Source of the DNA: Hyphomicrobiales bacterium
Lineage (GTDB): Bacteria; Pseudomonadota; Alphaproteobacteria; Rhizobiales; JALURZ01
Length of the DNA: 8,895 nt
Direction of reading: 5' to 3'
Assembly: GCA_027058735.1 (NCBI GenBank)
Contig: JALURZ010000213.1
Location: forward strand, 1 to 8,895
Positions 1 to 5,987 of this stretch are shown piece after piece. Each line of letters opens with the position of its first letter. Positions within the stretch are counted from its first letter, which is position 1. The position numbers and the translations under genes were made by a program. Below the pieces are notes generated by a model that was not told the DNA's origin, ran no database searches, and worked only from the letters and a program-made list of their open reading frames with translations.

Positions 1-544
1 CGTTGGTGCCGTGAATGCGGTACAGCGTGCTGCCGATATACAATGCGCGCGCACCGAGAGGATTTGTCGGCCCGCCGGGCATGACGACCGGCAAGGTGCG
101 CCCGTAGAGTCTCTTTTCGCGCGCGCGCATCGCCGCCGGCGGCCGCCAGGTCGGCCACTCCGCCTTGCGGCTCAGCTTGTTCGTGCCGGACCATTGAAAT
201 CCGGGGCGGCCTACGCCAACGGCATATTCGATCGCCTTGCCGCCGCCCAGCACATAGCGCAGTTTGCGCTCCGAGGTGCTCACCAGGATCGTTCCCGGCT
301 TGTAGGTCGTATCGTATGAGACGACGCGGCGGGTCGGCTTGCCGGCGAAGACGGTGCGTTCGGAGCGGACCGTGCGGCGAACGCTCACCTGGCCGGCCAG
401 CGCCGGCGGATCGTCCGCGCCCAGGATGAACGTGTCGTTCTCGTTATAATGGGTGGCCGCCGCCGGGTGCGCGAAAGCCAGCACGCCGGCCACGATCATG
501 CCGCACACCGTCGCCGGCCATTGGACCTTCGTGTTTGTCTGCAT
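1..544 (-). CDS. Exported L,D-transpeptidase (YkuD domain), 3' end outside window
   Basis: 181 residues are visible; the gene runs off the left edge. L,D-transpeptidases form 3-3 cross-links in peptidoglycan, or attach proteins to it, in the periplasm. The N-terminus (residues about 8-30) is a hydrophobic signal segment ending in an Ala-rich cleavage region (HPAAA). The YkuD domain begins near residue 83 (KPGTILVSTSERKLRYVL) and continues through a GVGRPGFQWSG-like strand, a TWRPP motif and an MPGGPTNPLGARALYIG block. The visible part ends in RIHGTN, which holds the conserved active-site His. The catalytic SxGCIRM cysteine motif should follow just beyond the edge, so activity cannot be judged. 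The start is supported by a strong AGGAGGG ribosome binding site 4 nt upstream (549-555, minus strand). The gene is divergent from the six-Cys gene at 825. Family assignment is firm; its specific substrate is unknown. Confidence 0.93.
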   Translation of the reverse strand, partial: MQTNTKVQWPATVCGMIVAGVLAFAHPAAATHYNENDTFILGADDPPALAGQVSVRRTVRSERTVFAGKPTRRVVSYDTTYKPGTILVSTSERKLRYVLGGGKAIEYAVGVGRPGFQWSGTNKLSRKAEWPTWRPPAAMRAREKRLYGRTLPVVMPGGPTNPLGARALYIGSTLYRIHGTN

Positions 545-548
545 GGAA

Positions 549-555
549 CCCTCCT
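549..555 (-). promoter_or_regulatory. Strong Shine-Dalgarno of the L,D-transpeptidase gene
   Basis: The minus strand reads AGGAGGG here, 4 nt before the ATG at 544. It fixes that start codon over other in-frame candidates. Confidence 0.8.
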
Positions 556-567
556 GTTTTCCCCATC

Positions 568-618
568 TGGCACACAAGGGTTTCGCAGCTGCCGCCCATT
601 TTGGGCCACAGTGTGCCA
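568..618. repeat. 8-bp inverted repeat in the 545-824 intergenic region
   Basis: TGGCACAC (568-575) is matched by GTGTGCCA (611-618), with 35 nt between. A second, overlapping pair, TTTTGG and CCAAAA, lies at about 598-631. The repeats sit 25-90 nt upstream of the L,D-transpeptidase start, where a promoter and operators would be expected. I could not find a convincing -35/-10 pair, so a role as paired operator sites is only a suggestion. Confidence 0.35.
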
Positions 619-824
619 ATTTGCGCCAAAACCCCCGCCGCGCGCACTCAAATCGCGGCTATCGCCCTTGACGAAGCAAAAACCGTGCAAACCGGGCCGC
701 GGCGCGCCGGCACGGCATTCATTCTCGCAGCAGACTCTCGACAGCCGCGTGCGGGCGGCCTATGTTTTTCAGACCATCAAGGACCGTGATGGGGCACGCA
801 ACGATCAAGGGGGGGGTTAAGACG

Positions 825-1232
825 ATGATCCGGTTTTTTGTTCTGGCGACATTCGCGCTCGTCATGTTTTCGCGGGATGCCGGTGCGCAACAATACAATG
901 TCGTGTGCATCTACAACGACACCAAGGATGCGCCAAGCCGGAAATATTTCGAGAAAGTGAACTTCGCCGTTCGGTGGTGTGATGATGAAGACTGCAGCAA
1001 ATGGAAACGGAACAGCGTCACGCTGACCCAGCGCTACCGGTCCTGGATCCGGCGCAGCGCATGCAACAAAGGGTGTTATTTCAATATTCGCTATCACGTC
1101 GCCGGTGACCGCTTCCAGAAATACAGGATCTCCCACATCGTGACGTCGAACCGAAAGCGCTGCAACAATCGCAACTCGCATTATTTCGGCATGAGGGGCG
1201 ATGTTCTGGAGCTGTGGAAAGGCAAGCCATAG
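825..1232 (+). CDS. Small secreted basic six-cysteine protein, function unknown
   Basis: This encodes 135 residues that I do not recognise as a named family. Residues 1-21 form a signal peptide (MIRFFVLATFALVMFS core, ending DAGA before QQYNV). The mature part of about 114 residues is basic and contains exactly six cysteines, at 28, 52, 57, 80, 84 and 113, consistent with three disulfides in an oxidising periplasmic or extracellular setting. It is also rich in Tyr, Trp and Arg (for example RYRSWIRRS). An in-frame ATG lies upstream at 762, but the ATG at 825 is preferred: a purine-rich AAGGGGGGG stretch (808-816) sits 8 nt before it, and only this start puts the signal peptide at the N-terminus. 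It lies 88 nt upstream of the DsrC-like gene on the same strand, so co-transcription is possible. Function is unknown. Confidence 0.8.
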   Translation: MIRFFVLATFALVMFSRDAGAQQYNVVCIYNDTKDAPSRKYFEKVNFAVRWCDDEDCSKWKRNSVTLTQRYRSWIRRSACNKGCYFNIRYHVAGDRFQKYRISHIVTSNRKRCNNRNSHYFGMRGDVLELWKGKP

Positions 1233-1271
1233 CCCGCGCCGATTGACTTTTGCCGGTGCGTGGTGGAGTTT

Positions 1272-1289
1272 GTGCGGACCGTTCCGCAC
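1272..1289 (+). other. Perfect 7-bp hairpin between the six-Cys gene and the DsrC-like gene
   Basis: GTGCGGA (1272-1278) and TCCGCAC (1283-1289) are exact complements around a 4-nt loop (CCGT). No T-run follows, so it is not a standard intrinsic terminator. It ends 31 nt before the DsrC-like ATG and could be an operator, an RNA-processing stem or an attenuator-like structure. A TTGACT hexamer lies upstream at 1243-1248, but I see no convincing -10 partner. Confidence 0.45.
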
Positions 1290-1320
1290 CTGGCTGAGAT
1301 TCCGACGCGAGGGTGACACC

Positions 1321-1692
1321 ATGCGCACCGCACAAGACATTTTGCAGGATATTCTCGATCCCGCCGGCCTCGACAAGAAAGACGTCGATTTTCCCAATGC
1401 CCCGAAGGGCTGGTCGCGGGCCGCGGCGGCGGAGCAGGCCGACAGGCTCGCCCTGGCCCTGAGCGACGATCATTGGGAAGCCATTCGGGTTATCCAGGCG
1501 TGTTTCGCCGAAGAAGAAACGCCGCCCTCGCGCCGCATCTCCGATGCGCTCGAAGCGACGTTCGCCAACAAGGGTGGACGCCGGTTCGTGTTTCTGCTGT
1601 TTCCCGGCGGGCCCCTGGCCCAGGGCTGCGCGCTGGCCGGGGTCGACGCGCCGGCGGGCAGCGTCGATAAATCGTTTGGCAGCGTGCGCTAG
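1321..1692 (+). CDS. DsrC/TusE-like sulfur-carrier homologue lacking the C-terminal cysteine
   Basis: This 123-residue protein belongs to the DsrC/TusE/RspA superfamily. DsrC carries sulfur to and from dissimilatory sulfite reductase and heterodisulfide-reductase-like complexes; TusE relays persulfide to TusD and MnmA for tRNA 2-thiouridine. Family landmarks occur in order: GWS and an Ala-rich helix (30-40), LSDDHWEAIR (47-56), PPSRR with the conserved Arg (68-72), and LFPGGPLAQ (93-101). Aligned without gaps to the usual arm QACKIAGLPKPTGC, the sequence here is QGCALAGVDAPAGS. Cys103 therefore sits at the CysB position, and Ser114 replaces the normally essential penultimate CysA. Nine residues follow Ser114, where most members end after one. 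Another Cys is at 61. A GAGGG Shine-Dalgarno (1309-1313) 7 nt upstream supports the start. It converges on SulP. A canonical relay role is unlikely; a regulatory or CysB-only chemistry is possible. Confidence 0.85.
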   Translation: MRTAQDILQDILDPAGLDKKDVDFPNAPKGWSRAAAAEQADRLALALSDDHWEAIRVIQACFAEEETPPSRRISDALEATFANKGGRRFVFLLFPGGPLAQGCALAGVDAPAGSVDKSFGSVR

Positions 1693-1710
1693 ATATATTG
1701 AAGCCATCTG

Positions 1711-3474
1711 TCATTTGCGGGGGGGCTCCGCGTCCAGCTTGCATTCGCTGAATACGCGCGCCTGACAGTTTTCGCAATGCCCCTGCCGGCGCAGCAGCCG
1801 GTGCAACATGCGGATGGCGTGTTTCTTGTCGTCGAAAAAATGGTTGTTGCCGATGTCGCGGAAGAAATGGCTGCGGCTGAGACCGGGATAGACGCTGGGC
1901 TTGAGGCCCGTGAAATACAGACCCCCACCTTCTTCCTCGAGCCGCTCGGCCTCATGCAGCAGCATTTCAGCACCGCTGAGATCGATCAGGTTGATGCCTG
2001 AACCAACGATCAGCACATGATGAATATCGTGTTTCTTGGAAATCTTCTGCAGCTTTTGCTGAATGTGATCGAGCGATCCGAAATAGACCGACATGTCGAC
2101 GCGGATGATCTTCAGGTGCGGGCACTGACGCAATGGCTTGGTGCGGATGTCGGACAACACCTTCTTGTTGAAGCGCGGGTCGTTGTCGGGCGCCAGGACA
2201 ACGATATCGGGCGTCGAAGTGCGGCCGAGAAAAATGACCAGCGACAGCAACACCCCCATATAGATGGCGAACTCGAGTTCGAGAAAGAGGGTTGCGAAAA
2301 ACGTCGTCAGCAGAATGCTCGTTTCGACCTTGCTGGATTCCAGAATATGGCGGATCTGCTTGAAGTCGATCAGATTGTAGGCCACCATCATGATGGCGCC
2401 GGCCATGGCGGCAACAGGCAGATAGATCGTCAGCGGCGCGATCAGCAGCACAATCGCCATCAGAATGATCGCGGAGAATATGGCGGAAAGCGGCGTGCGC
2501 GCGCCGGCATCGTAGTTGATGCCGGAGCGGGTGAACGAGCCGGACCCGGCATAGCTTGAGAAGAAGCTGGCCGCGATATTCGAAAGCCCCTGGCCAATGA
2601 ACTCCTGGTTTCCATCGATGCGCTGATGCGATCGCGCGGCGATGGACCGGCTTATGGAGACCGCCTCGATCAGGCCGAGCAACGCCACGGCAAAGGCGTC
2701 GGGTGCAAGTTTTTGCATCGACGCAAAGGAGAGATCCGGCATCGACAGGGGCGGCAGTTGCGATGGTATCCTGCCGATCAGTTCGATATCGCGGCCCGGT
2801 CCGGCGAGCAGAAAGGCCAGAACGGATCCTGCCGTCAGGCCGATCAGAAGGTTCGGCAGGCCCTTCCTCCAGCGCTTCATGGCGAGCGCCACCGCGAGGG
2901 TCACCAGCCCCACGGCCAGCGCATAATAGTTTATCGCATCAAGCTGGCGCCAGATCTCGAGCCAGGTATGGGCAAAGGTGTCCCCCTTGGGCACGAACAC
3001 GCCGAGCAGGTTCTTCACCTGGGAGGTCGCGATCAAGATGGCGGCGCCGGCGGTGAACCCGACAATCACCGTGTGGGACACGAAATTGACCAATACCCCC
3101 ATCCGCAGAATGCCGAACACAAGCTGATACAGACCGGCAAGGAAGGTGATGGTCAGCGCCAGGGATATGAATTCCGCGGACCCCGGCTCGGCGTGGCGGC
3201 TCACCGCGGAAAAAACAACGATGGAGATCGCCGTGGTCGGCCCCGACACCAGATGCAGCGACGAGCCGAACAGCGCCGCCACGATCGGCGTGATCATGGC
3301 GGTATACAGGCCGTATTCGGGCGGCAGGCCGGCGATGATGGCGAATGCCACACCCTGGGGCAGAACGATGACGGCACCGGTCACGCCGGCAAACAGGTCC
3401 GCGCGCGCACTCTCCCATGTGACCGTGGGAAGCCAATCGAGAAACGGAAATACCTGAGCGAGGCGAAAATGCAT
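1711..3474 (-). CDS. SulP-family anion permease with C-terminal STAS domain
   Basis: This encodes 587 residues of an inner-membrane SulP/SLC26 transporter; members move sulfate, bicarbonate, dicarboxylates or other anions, and the substrate cannot be read from sequence. The membrane domain spans about 25-418. It contains the SulP signature near LPQGVAFAIIAGLPPEYGLY (38-57), SGPTTAISIVVF (77-88), a VGFTAGAAILI block (138-148) and GSFTRSGINYDAGARTPLS (312-330). The STAS domain covers about 448-560 and includes NLIDLSGAEMLL (495-506). The tail has cysteines at 567, 570 and 578 (CX2CX7C). The frame stays open to 3795, but I chose the Met at 3474 because homology begins right after it and the upstream part does not look like a transporter. 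Its ribosome binding site is weak. It is convergent with the DsrC-like gene (18 nt between stops) and divergent from BA14K. Confidence 0.93.
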   Translation of the reverse strand: MHFRLAQVFPFLDWLPTVTWESARADLFAGVTGAVIVLPQGVAFAIIAGLPPEYGLYTAMITPIVAALFGSSLHLVSGPTTAISIVVFSAVSRHAEPGSAEFISLALTITFLAGLYQLVFGILRMGVLVNFVSHTVIVGFTAGAAILIATSQVKNLLGVFVPKGDTFAHTWLEIWRQLDAINYYALAVGLVTLAVALAMKRWRKGLPNLLIGLTAGSVLAFLLAGPGRDIELIGRIPSQLPPLSMPDLSFASMQKLAPDAFAVALLGLIEAVSISRSIAARSHQRIDGNQEFIGQGLSNIAASFFSSYAGSGSFTRSGINYDAGARTPLSAIFSAIILMAIVLLIAPLTIYLPVAAMAGAIMMVAYNLIDFKQIRHILESSKVETSILLTTFFATLFLELEFAIYMGVLLSLVIFLGRTSTPDIVVLAPDNDPRFNKKVLSDIRTKPLRQCPHLKIIRVDMSVYFGSLDHIQQKLQKISKKHDIHHVLIVGSGINLIDLSGAEMLLHEAERLEEEGGGLYFTGLKPSVYPGLSRSHFFRDIGNNHFFDDKKHAIRMLHRLLRRQGHCENCQARVFSECKLDAEPPRK

Positions 3475-3683
3475 GCGCCTGGAACCTTGGACACAGAGCA
3501 GGCGGGGGAGCGAGCCGCGCAAGCCCTGTCCAAGCGGACTAGGTCTTTTTTCCCGCAATGTCCAGCCAATTTGTCGCCAGCGCCGCACGCGGATCGCGAA
3601 ATGCGCGAACCCGGCGCCCCGGCACGCGGGAAATCGCACCGCGCCCGCCCAATGGCTTGCAAAAGCAGCGTCTTCAGACCACA

Positions 3684-3700
3684 GTGGCCCGATGGGCCAC
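3684..3700. promoter_or_regulatory. Perfect palindrome in the leader of the BA14K gene
   Basis: GTGGCCC (3684-3690) and GGGCCAC (3694-3700) are exact complements separated by GAT. The element ends 21 nt before the BA14K start and just upstream of its ribosome binding site (GGGGAAGAG). It could be an operator for a dimeric repressor or a leader stem that affects translation. No regulator gene lies nearby. Confidence 0.45.
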
Positions 3701-3721
3701 ACAAACAGGGGAAGAGAGCTT

Positions 3722-4030
3722 ATGAAAAAGTTCAGTATCAAGACTGCTGCGCTGGCGATTGCCGTGACACTCGGCGCGGTGGCGTATACGCCCAAACCGG
3801 CGGAGGCAAGCGGTGTCGTTGCCTATATCGCGGGAGGCCTGATCGTCGGCACGGTGATCGGCGCGATCATTCATTCCCATCATGCACGCCACAAAGGCCG
3901 GGCGCATCGCGGCTATGTCTTTGTTCGCGGGCCGGCATGGTACAGCTATTGCCGCTCAAAATACCGCTCCTTCGACCCCCATTCCGGCACCTACCAGCCC
4001 TATAAAGGACCACGGCGCCTGTGCCGCTGA
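3722..4030 (+). CDS. BA14K-family exported protein
   Basis: This encodes 102 residues. Residues 1-29 are a signal peptide (MKKFSIKTAALAIAV core, cleavage after AEA). A glycine-rich hydrophobic segment at about 31-50 (VVAYIAGGLIVGTVIGAII) may anchor the protein in the membrane. A short basic, His-rich stretch (HSHHARHKGRAH, 51-62) follows. The C-terminal BA14K motif spans about 74-101 (YSYCRSKYRSFDPHSGTYQPY), with the paired cysteines at 77 and 101. The family is named for a 14-kDa immunoreactive Brucella abortus protein with lectin-like properties; the cellular role in other species is unclear. GGGGAAGAGAGC before the ATG is an acceptable ribosome binding site. An upstream in-frame extension to 3473 exists but lacks signal-peptide logic. 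It is a monocistronic unit, ending before a strong terminator. Confidence 0.88.
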   Translation: MKKFSIKTAALAIAVTLGAVAYTPKPAEASGVVAYIAGGLIVGTVIGAIIHSHHARHKGRAHRGYVFVRGPAWYSYCRSKYRSFDPHSGTYQPYKGPRRLCR

Positions 4031-4050
4031 GGGGCGCGTTCGCAATCAGG

Positions 4051-4074
4051 AAATCTGAAAATCTGAAAATCGGA
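4051..4074. repeat. Short tandem repeat, three 8-bp units
   Basis: AAATCTGA occurs twice in tandem (4051-4058, 4059-4066), followed by a one-base variant AAATCGGA (4067-4074). It lies between the BA14K stop codon and the terminator hairpin and is AT-rich against a GC-rich background. Confidence 0.7.
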
Positions 4075-4081
4075 CCAGCAG

Positions 4082-4115
4082 AAAAATCCGGCATCCTCAG
4101 CGATGCCGGATTTTT
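4082..4115. terminator. Strong bidirectional intrinsic terminator
   Basis: A perfect 14-bp stem (4082-4095 with 4102-4115) closes a 6-nt loop (CTCAGC). The outer arms are A5 and T5, so a U-tract follows the GC stem on either strand. It lies 51 nt after the BA14K stop and should end that transcript. On the minus strand it could also end the gloC transcript, whose stop is about 200 nt away. Confidence 0.88.
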
Positions 4116-4315
4116 CGCGGCCACCGGCCATGGGCGGGCCGGGCGATTTGCAAAGCGCGCCCGGCAGCGCCGCGACGGCCATGTCACCAGCGCGGCTCAT
4201 GTCTTTTCATCGGCCACATCGCAAGGGGCCTCGGATCTGCGCATCGCTTTTTCTGCCATCGCCGTCTACCACCTGAACGGCAAGGGTCAGGGGGTGTCGG
4301 GCATGGCCCGGCGCC

Positions 4316-4963
4316 TCACGCCCCGTCCCTCACGAACGGATTGCTCTGGCGTTCTTCGCCGATGGTCGACATCGGCCCGTGACCCGGCAGAAACGTGTAG
4401 TCCTGGCCCAGCGGCCACAATTTCTCGCGGATCGAGCGCAGCAGCGTCTCGTGATCGCCGCGCGGAAAATCGGTCCGCCCGATCGACCCCTTGAACAGCA
4501 CATCGCCTGCGATGATCAGCCTTGAAGGCGCGTGCACAAAAACGACATGGCCGGGCGTGTGGCCCGGGCAATGCAGCACATCGAGGGTGAGATCCCCCAC
4601 ACTCACCGTGTCGCCATCCGCAAGCCAGCGGCCCGGCAGCACATTGCGCACGCCGGGCAAGCCGTACTGGCGCCCCTGCTGTTCCAGACCCTCGAGCAGA
4701 AACCTGTCTTCCTCGTGCGGCCCCTCGACCGGCAGCGCGAGATCGTCGGCCAGATCGGCCGCGCCTCCGGCATGATCGAGATGACCATGGGTGAGGAGAA
4801 TCTTCTCCGGCTCGACCTGGTATTTCTCGATCGTCTTCTTGATCAGATCGATTTCGCCGCCCGGATCGACAACCGCGGCCCGGCTCGTCTTCTCGCACCA
4901 GATGACCGAGCAGTTCTGCACGAACGGCGTCACCTGCTGAATGGCGGCTTTCAGACCAGACAT
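4316..4963 (-). CDS. gloC: GloC (YcbL-type) glyoxalase II, metallo-beta-lactamase fold hydrolase
   Basis: This 215-residue cytosolic hydrolase matches E. coli YcbL/GloC along its whole length. GloC hydrolyses S-lactoylglutathione and related glutathione thioesters in methylglyoxal detoxification. The dinuclear metal site is complete: THGHLDH at 58-64 (His59, His61, Asp63, His64), HCPGHTPGHV with His135, Asp154 in AGDVLFKGS, and His195 in LPGHGPMST. The family-typical RTDFPRGDH follows the Asp ligand, and the protein ends with ERQSNPF as in GloC. There is no extra C-terminal helical domain as in GloB-type enzymes. The start at 4963 gives the expected VTPFVQNCSVIWCE N-terminus; GGGAAAG upstream is a modest ribosome binding site. 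A persulfide dioxygenase (ETHE1) is the main alternative, but the GloC-specific segments argue against it. It is divergent from the cold-shock gene. Confidence 0.93.
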   Translation of the reverse strand: MSGLKAAIQQVTPFVQNCSVIWCEKTSRAAVVDPGGEIDLIKKTIEKYQVEPEKILLTHGHLDHAGGAADLADDLALPVEGPHEEDRFLLEGLEQQGRQYGLPGVRNVLPGRWLADGDTVSVGDLTLDVLHCPGHTPGHVVFVHAPSRLIIAGDVLFKGSIGRTDFPRGDHETLLRSIREKLWPLGQDYTFLPGHGPMSTIGEERQSNPFVRDGA

Positions 4964-5394
4964 GAGATGTTCACTTTCCCTTTTTCACGCCCCGGCGCCG
5001 TGTTCGACTCGCCTCGGGGGCCGATTGTGCCATCATATTGGCGGCGAAGGCGAGATATTTTGGCCGGCCGGCCGGTTCGCCGGTCCGCTTTGCGGCGCTC
5101 ACCGGTTTTCGCCGGCACAGCCCGCAGGCGCGACAGTTGCACGCGCTGCGCTTAATTCTACTTGCCCCCGTGCACACCTTCTGGCATGACACTGTGGCTC
5201 GGGTTTGCGAGGAAACCGCAGGAAAGAGTTTTGGCGTTAGCGGTTTCGGCCTGCCGGGATTTGCGGCGCTACCGGCTTGAAACTTCGATTTTCTCGTCAG
5301 TAAACTTAAGAGTCCGACGTAATGGTGCGCTGCATCTTCGCGGCCACGACACAAACGTACTACCAATACACGCCCATGGGAGGGCAAAACTGAA
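4964..5394. other. 431-nt divergent intergenic region between gloC and the cold-shock gene
   Basis: No credible gene is seen on either strand; open frames here give Arg/Pro/Ala-rich low-complexity translations without family motifs. The left half is very GC-rich, with a GGCCGGCCGGCC palindrome at 5062-5073 and several small hairpin arms around CCGGTTTTCGCCGG (5102-5115). The right half holds the cold-shock promoter and leader. Confidence 0.6.
5277..5306 (+). promoter_or_regulatory. Probable sigma-70 promoter of the cold-shock gene
   Basis: TTGAAA (5277-5282) and TAAACT (5301-5306) are separated by 18 nt, close to -35/-10 consensus and AT-rich in a GC-rich context. Transcription would start near 5313, giving a leader of about 80 nt. 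Long leaders are common in cold-shock genes, where they control translation by temperature-dependent folding. Confidence 0.5.
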
Positions 5395-5610
5395 ATGCGA
5401 CAGAACGGTACGATCAAATTTTTCAATCACTCGCGCGGCTTCGGCTTCATCACCCCGGATGACGGAGGCAAGGATGTGTTCCTGCATATCTCCGCTCTCG
5501 AAGCTTCGGGGCTGCCGGCGCTCGACGAAGGCCAGAAGGTCTCTTTTGAAACCGAACCCGACAAACGCGGCAAAGGGCCGAAAGCAGTCAGCCTCCAGCT
5601 GGCTGAATAA
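5395..5610 (+). CDS. Cold-shock domain protein (CspA family)
   Basis: This 71-residue single cold-shock-domain protein is a cytosolic single-stranded RNA/DNA-binding chaperone that melts RNA secondary structure. RNP1 is RGFGFI (14-19) and RNP2 is VFLHI (28-32), with the conserved TPDDGGKD linker (20-27) and a GQKVSFE strand (46-52). The usual KWFN is KFFN here (Phe9 in place of Trp), and the residue before RNP1 Gly is Arg, not Lys; both are conservative for stacking and charge. Length is typical of the family. GGGAGGG (5378-5384) about 10 nt upstream supports the start. It appears monocistronic, with its own promoter and long leader. Whether it is cold-induced or constitutive cannot be told. 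Confidence 0.95.
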   Translation: MRQNGTIKFFNHSRGFGFITPDDGGKDVFLHISALEASGLPALDEGQKVSFETEPDKRGKGPKAVSLQLAE

Positions 5611-5628
5611 TCAAGGACACAAAGGGAT

Positions 5629-5663
5629 GCGAGAGCCGCCCGGCCCGGCCGGCCGGTTCTCGC
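5629..5663 (+). terminator. Possible terminator hairpin of the cold-shock gene
   Basis: GCGAGAGCCG (5629-5638) pairs with CGGTTCTCGC (5654-5663) with one G-U pair; the 15-nt loop is nearly all G and C and can fold further. It begins 18 nt after the stop codon. No U-tract follows, so termination efficiency is doubtful. Confidence 0.45.
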
Positions 5664-5929
5664 AGGCCCGCAAAGGCGGATATTCCGCCGTCACATGCGC
5701 CCACTTTCAGGCAGGCCCGATCCGGGCCGGACGTGAAGCTCACGCCCGGCGGTCGCGTTCCGCCTGGCTCTTTCTTTTTCATTTTCCGGCGGGATCCGCT
5801 CTTCTTCCGTCTTTCGCGCAACACCGGAAAGCCCGGCGGAATTCGGCCACCCGATGCTGGCGTTGGGCTGGTCACCGGCCTGTTGCGCAGCGCGATGGGA
5901 CGCACGCGAGACGAGCCAGTACGCAAACC

Positions 5930-5961
5930 GGCGCGCGCGAACTGATCCGCCCGCGCGCGCC
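5930..5961. repeat. Perfect 10-bp inverted repeat of alternating G/C
   Basis: GGCGCGCGCG (5930-5939) and CGCGCGCGCC (5952-5961) are exact complements around a 12-nt loop. The arms alternate purine and pyrimidine, so they form a very stable RNA stem and are prone to Z-DNA or cruciform structure. Confidence 0.7.
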
Positions 5962-5987
5962 AGCGCAATTGATCCGGCTGTTCCCGG

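Noticed and set aside
1243..1271. TTGACT as the -35 of a promoter for the DsrC-like gene
   Set aside because: No acceptable -10 hexamer occurs 16-18 nt downstream.
777..1397. Minus-strand open frame of about 206 codons opposite the six-Cys gene
   Set aside because: It is antisense to a gene with a clear signal peptide and ribosome binding site; its translation has no recognisable motif.
3536..3564. Minus-strand TGGACA-N17-TAGTCC as a SulP promoter
   Set aside because: Spacing is right, but only two of six -10 bases match consensus, so it is too weak to annotate.
3475..3795. N-terminal extension of the SulP reading frame
   Set aside because: The frame is open to 3795, but this part is not transporter-like, overlaps the BA14K coding region and leader, and SulP homology starts right after the Met at 3474.
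2626..4005. 459-codon plus-strand open frame opposite SulP
   Set aside because: It is the high-GC mirror of the SulP gene, rich in Arg, Gly, Gln and His with no domain, and runs across SulP, its upstream spacer and BA14K.
4316..4963. Persulfide dioxygenase (ETHE1-type) as the function of the metallo-beta-lactamase protein
   Set aside because: Full-length resemblance to YcbL/GloC, including the FPRGDH and ERQSNPF segments, favours glyoxalase II; the sulfur link would have been attractive but is not supported.
5062..5115. GGCCGGCC-rich and GGTTTTCGCCGG sequences shared with 5640-5656 and 5999-6010 as a dispersed repeat element
   Set aside because: The shared stretches are only 12-13 nt of low-complexity GC sequence with different flanks, and could easily occur by chance at this base composition.
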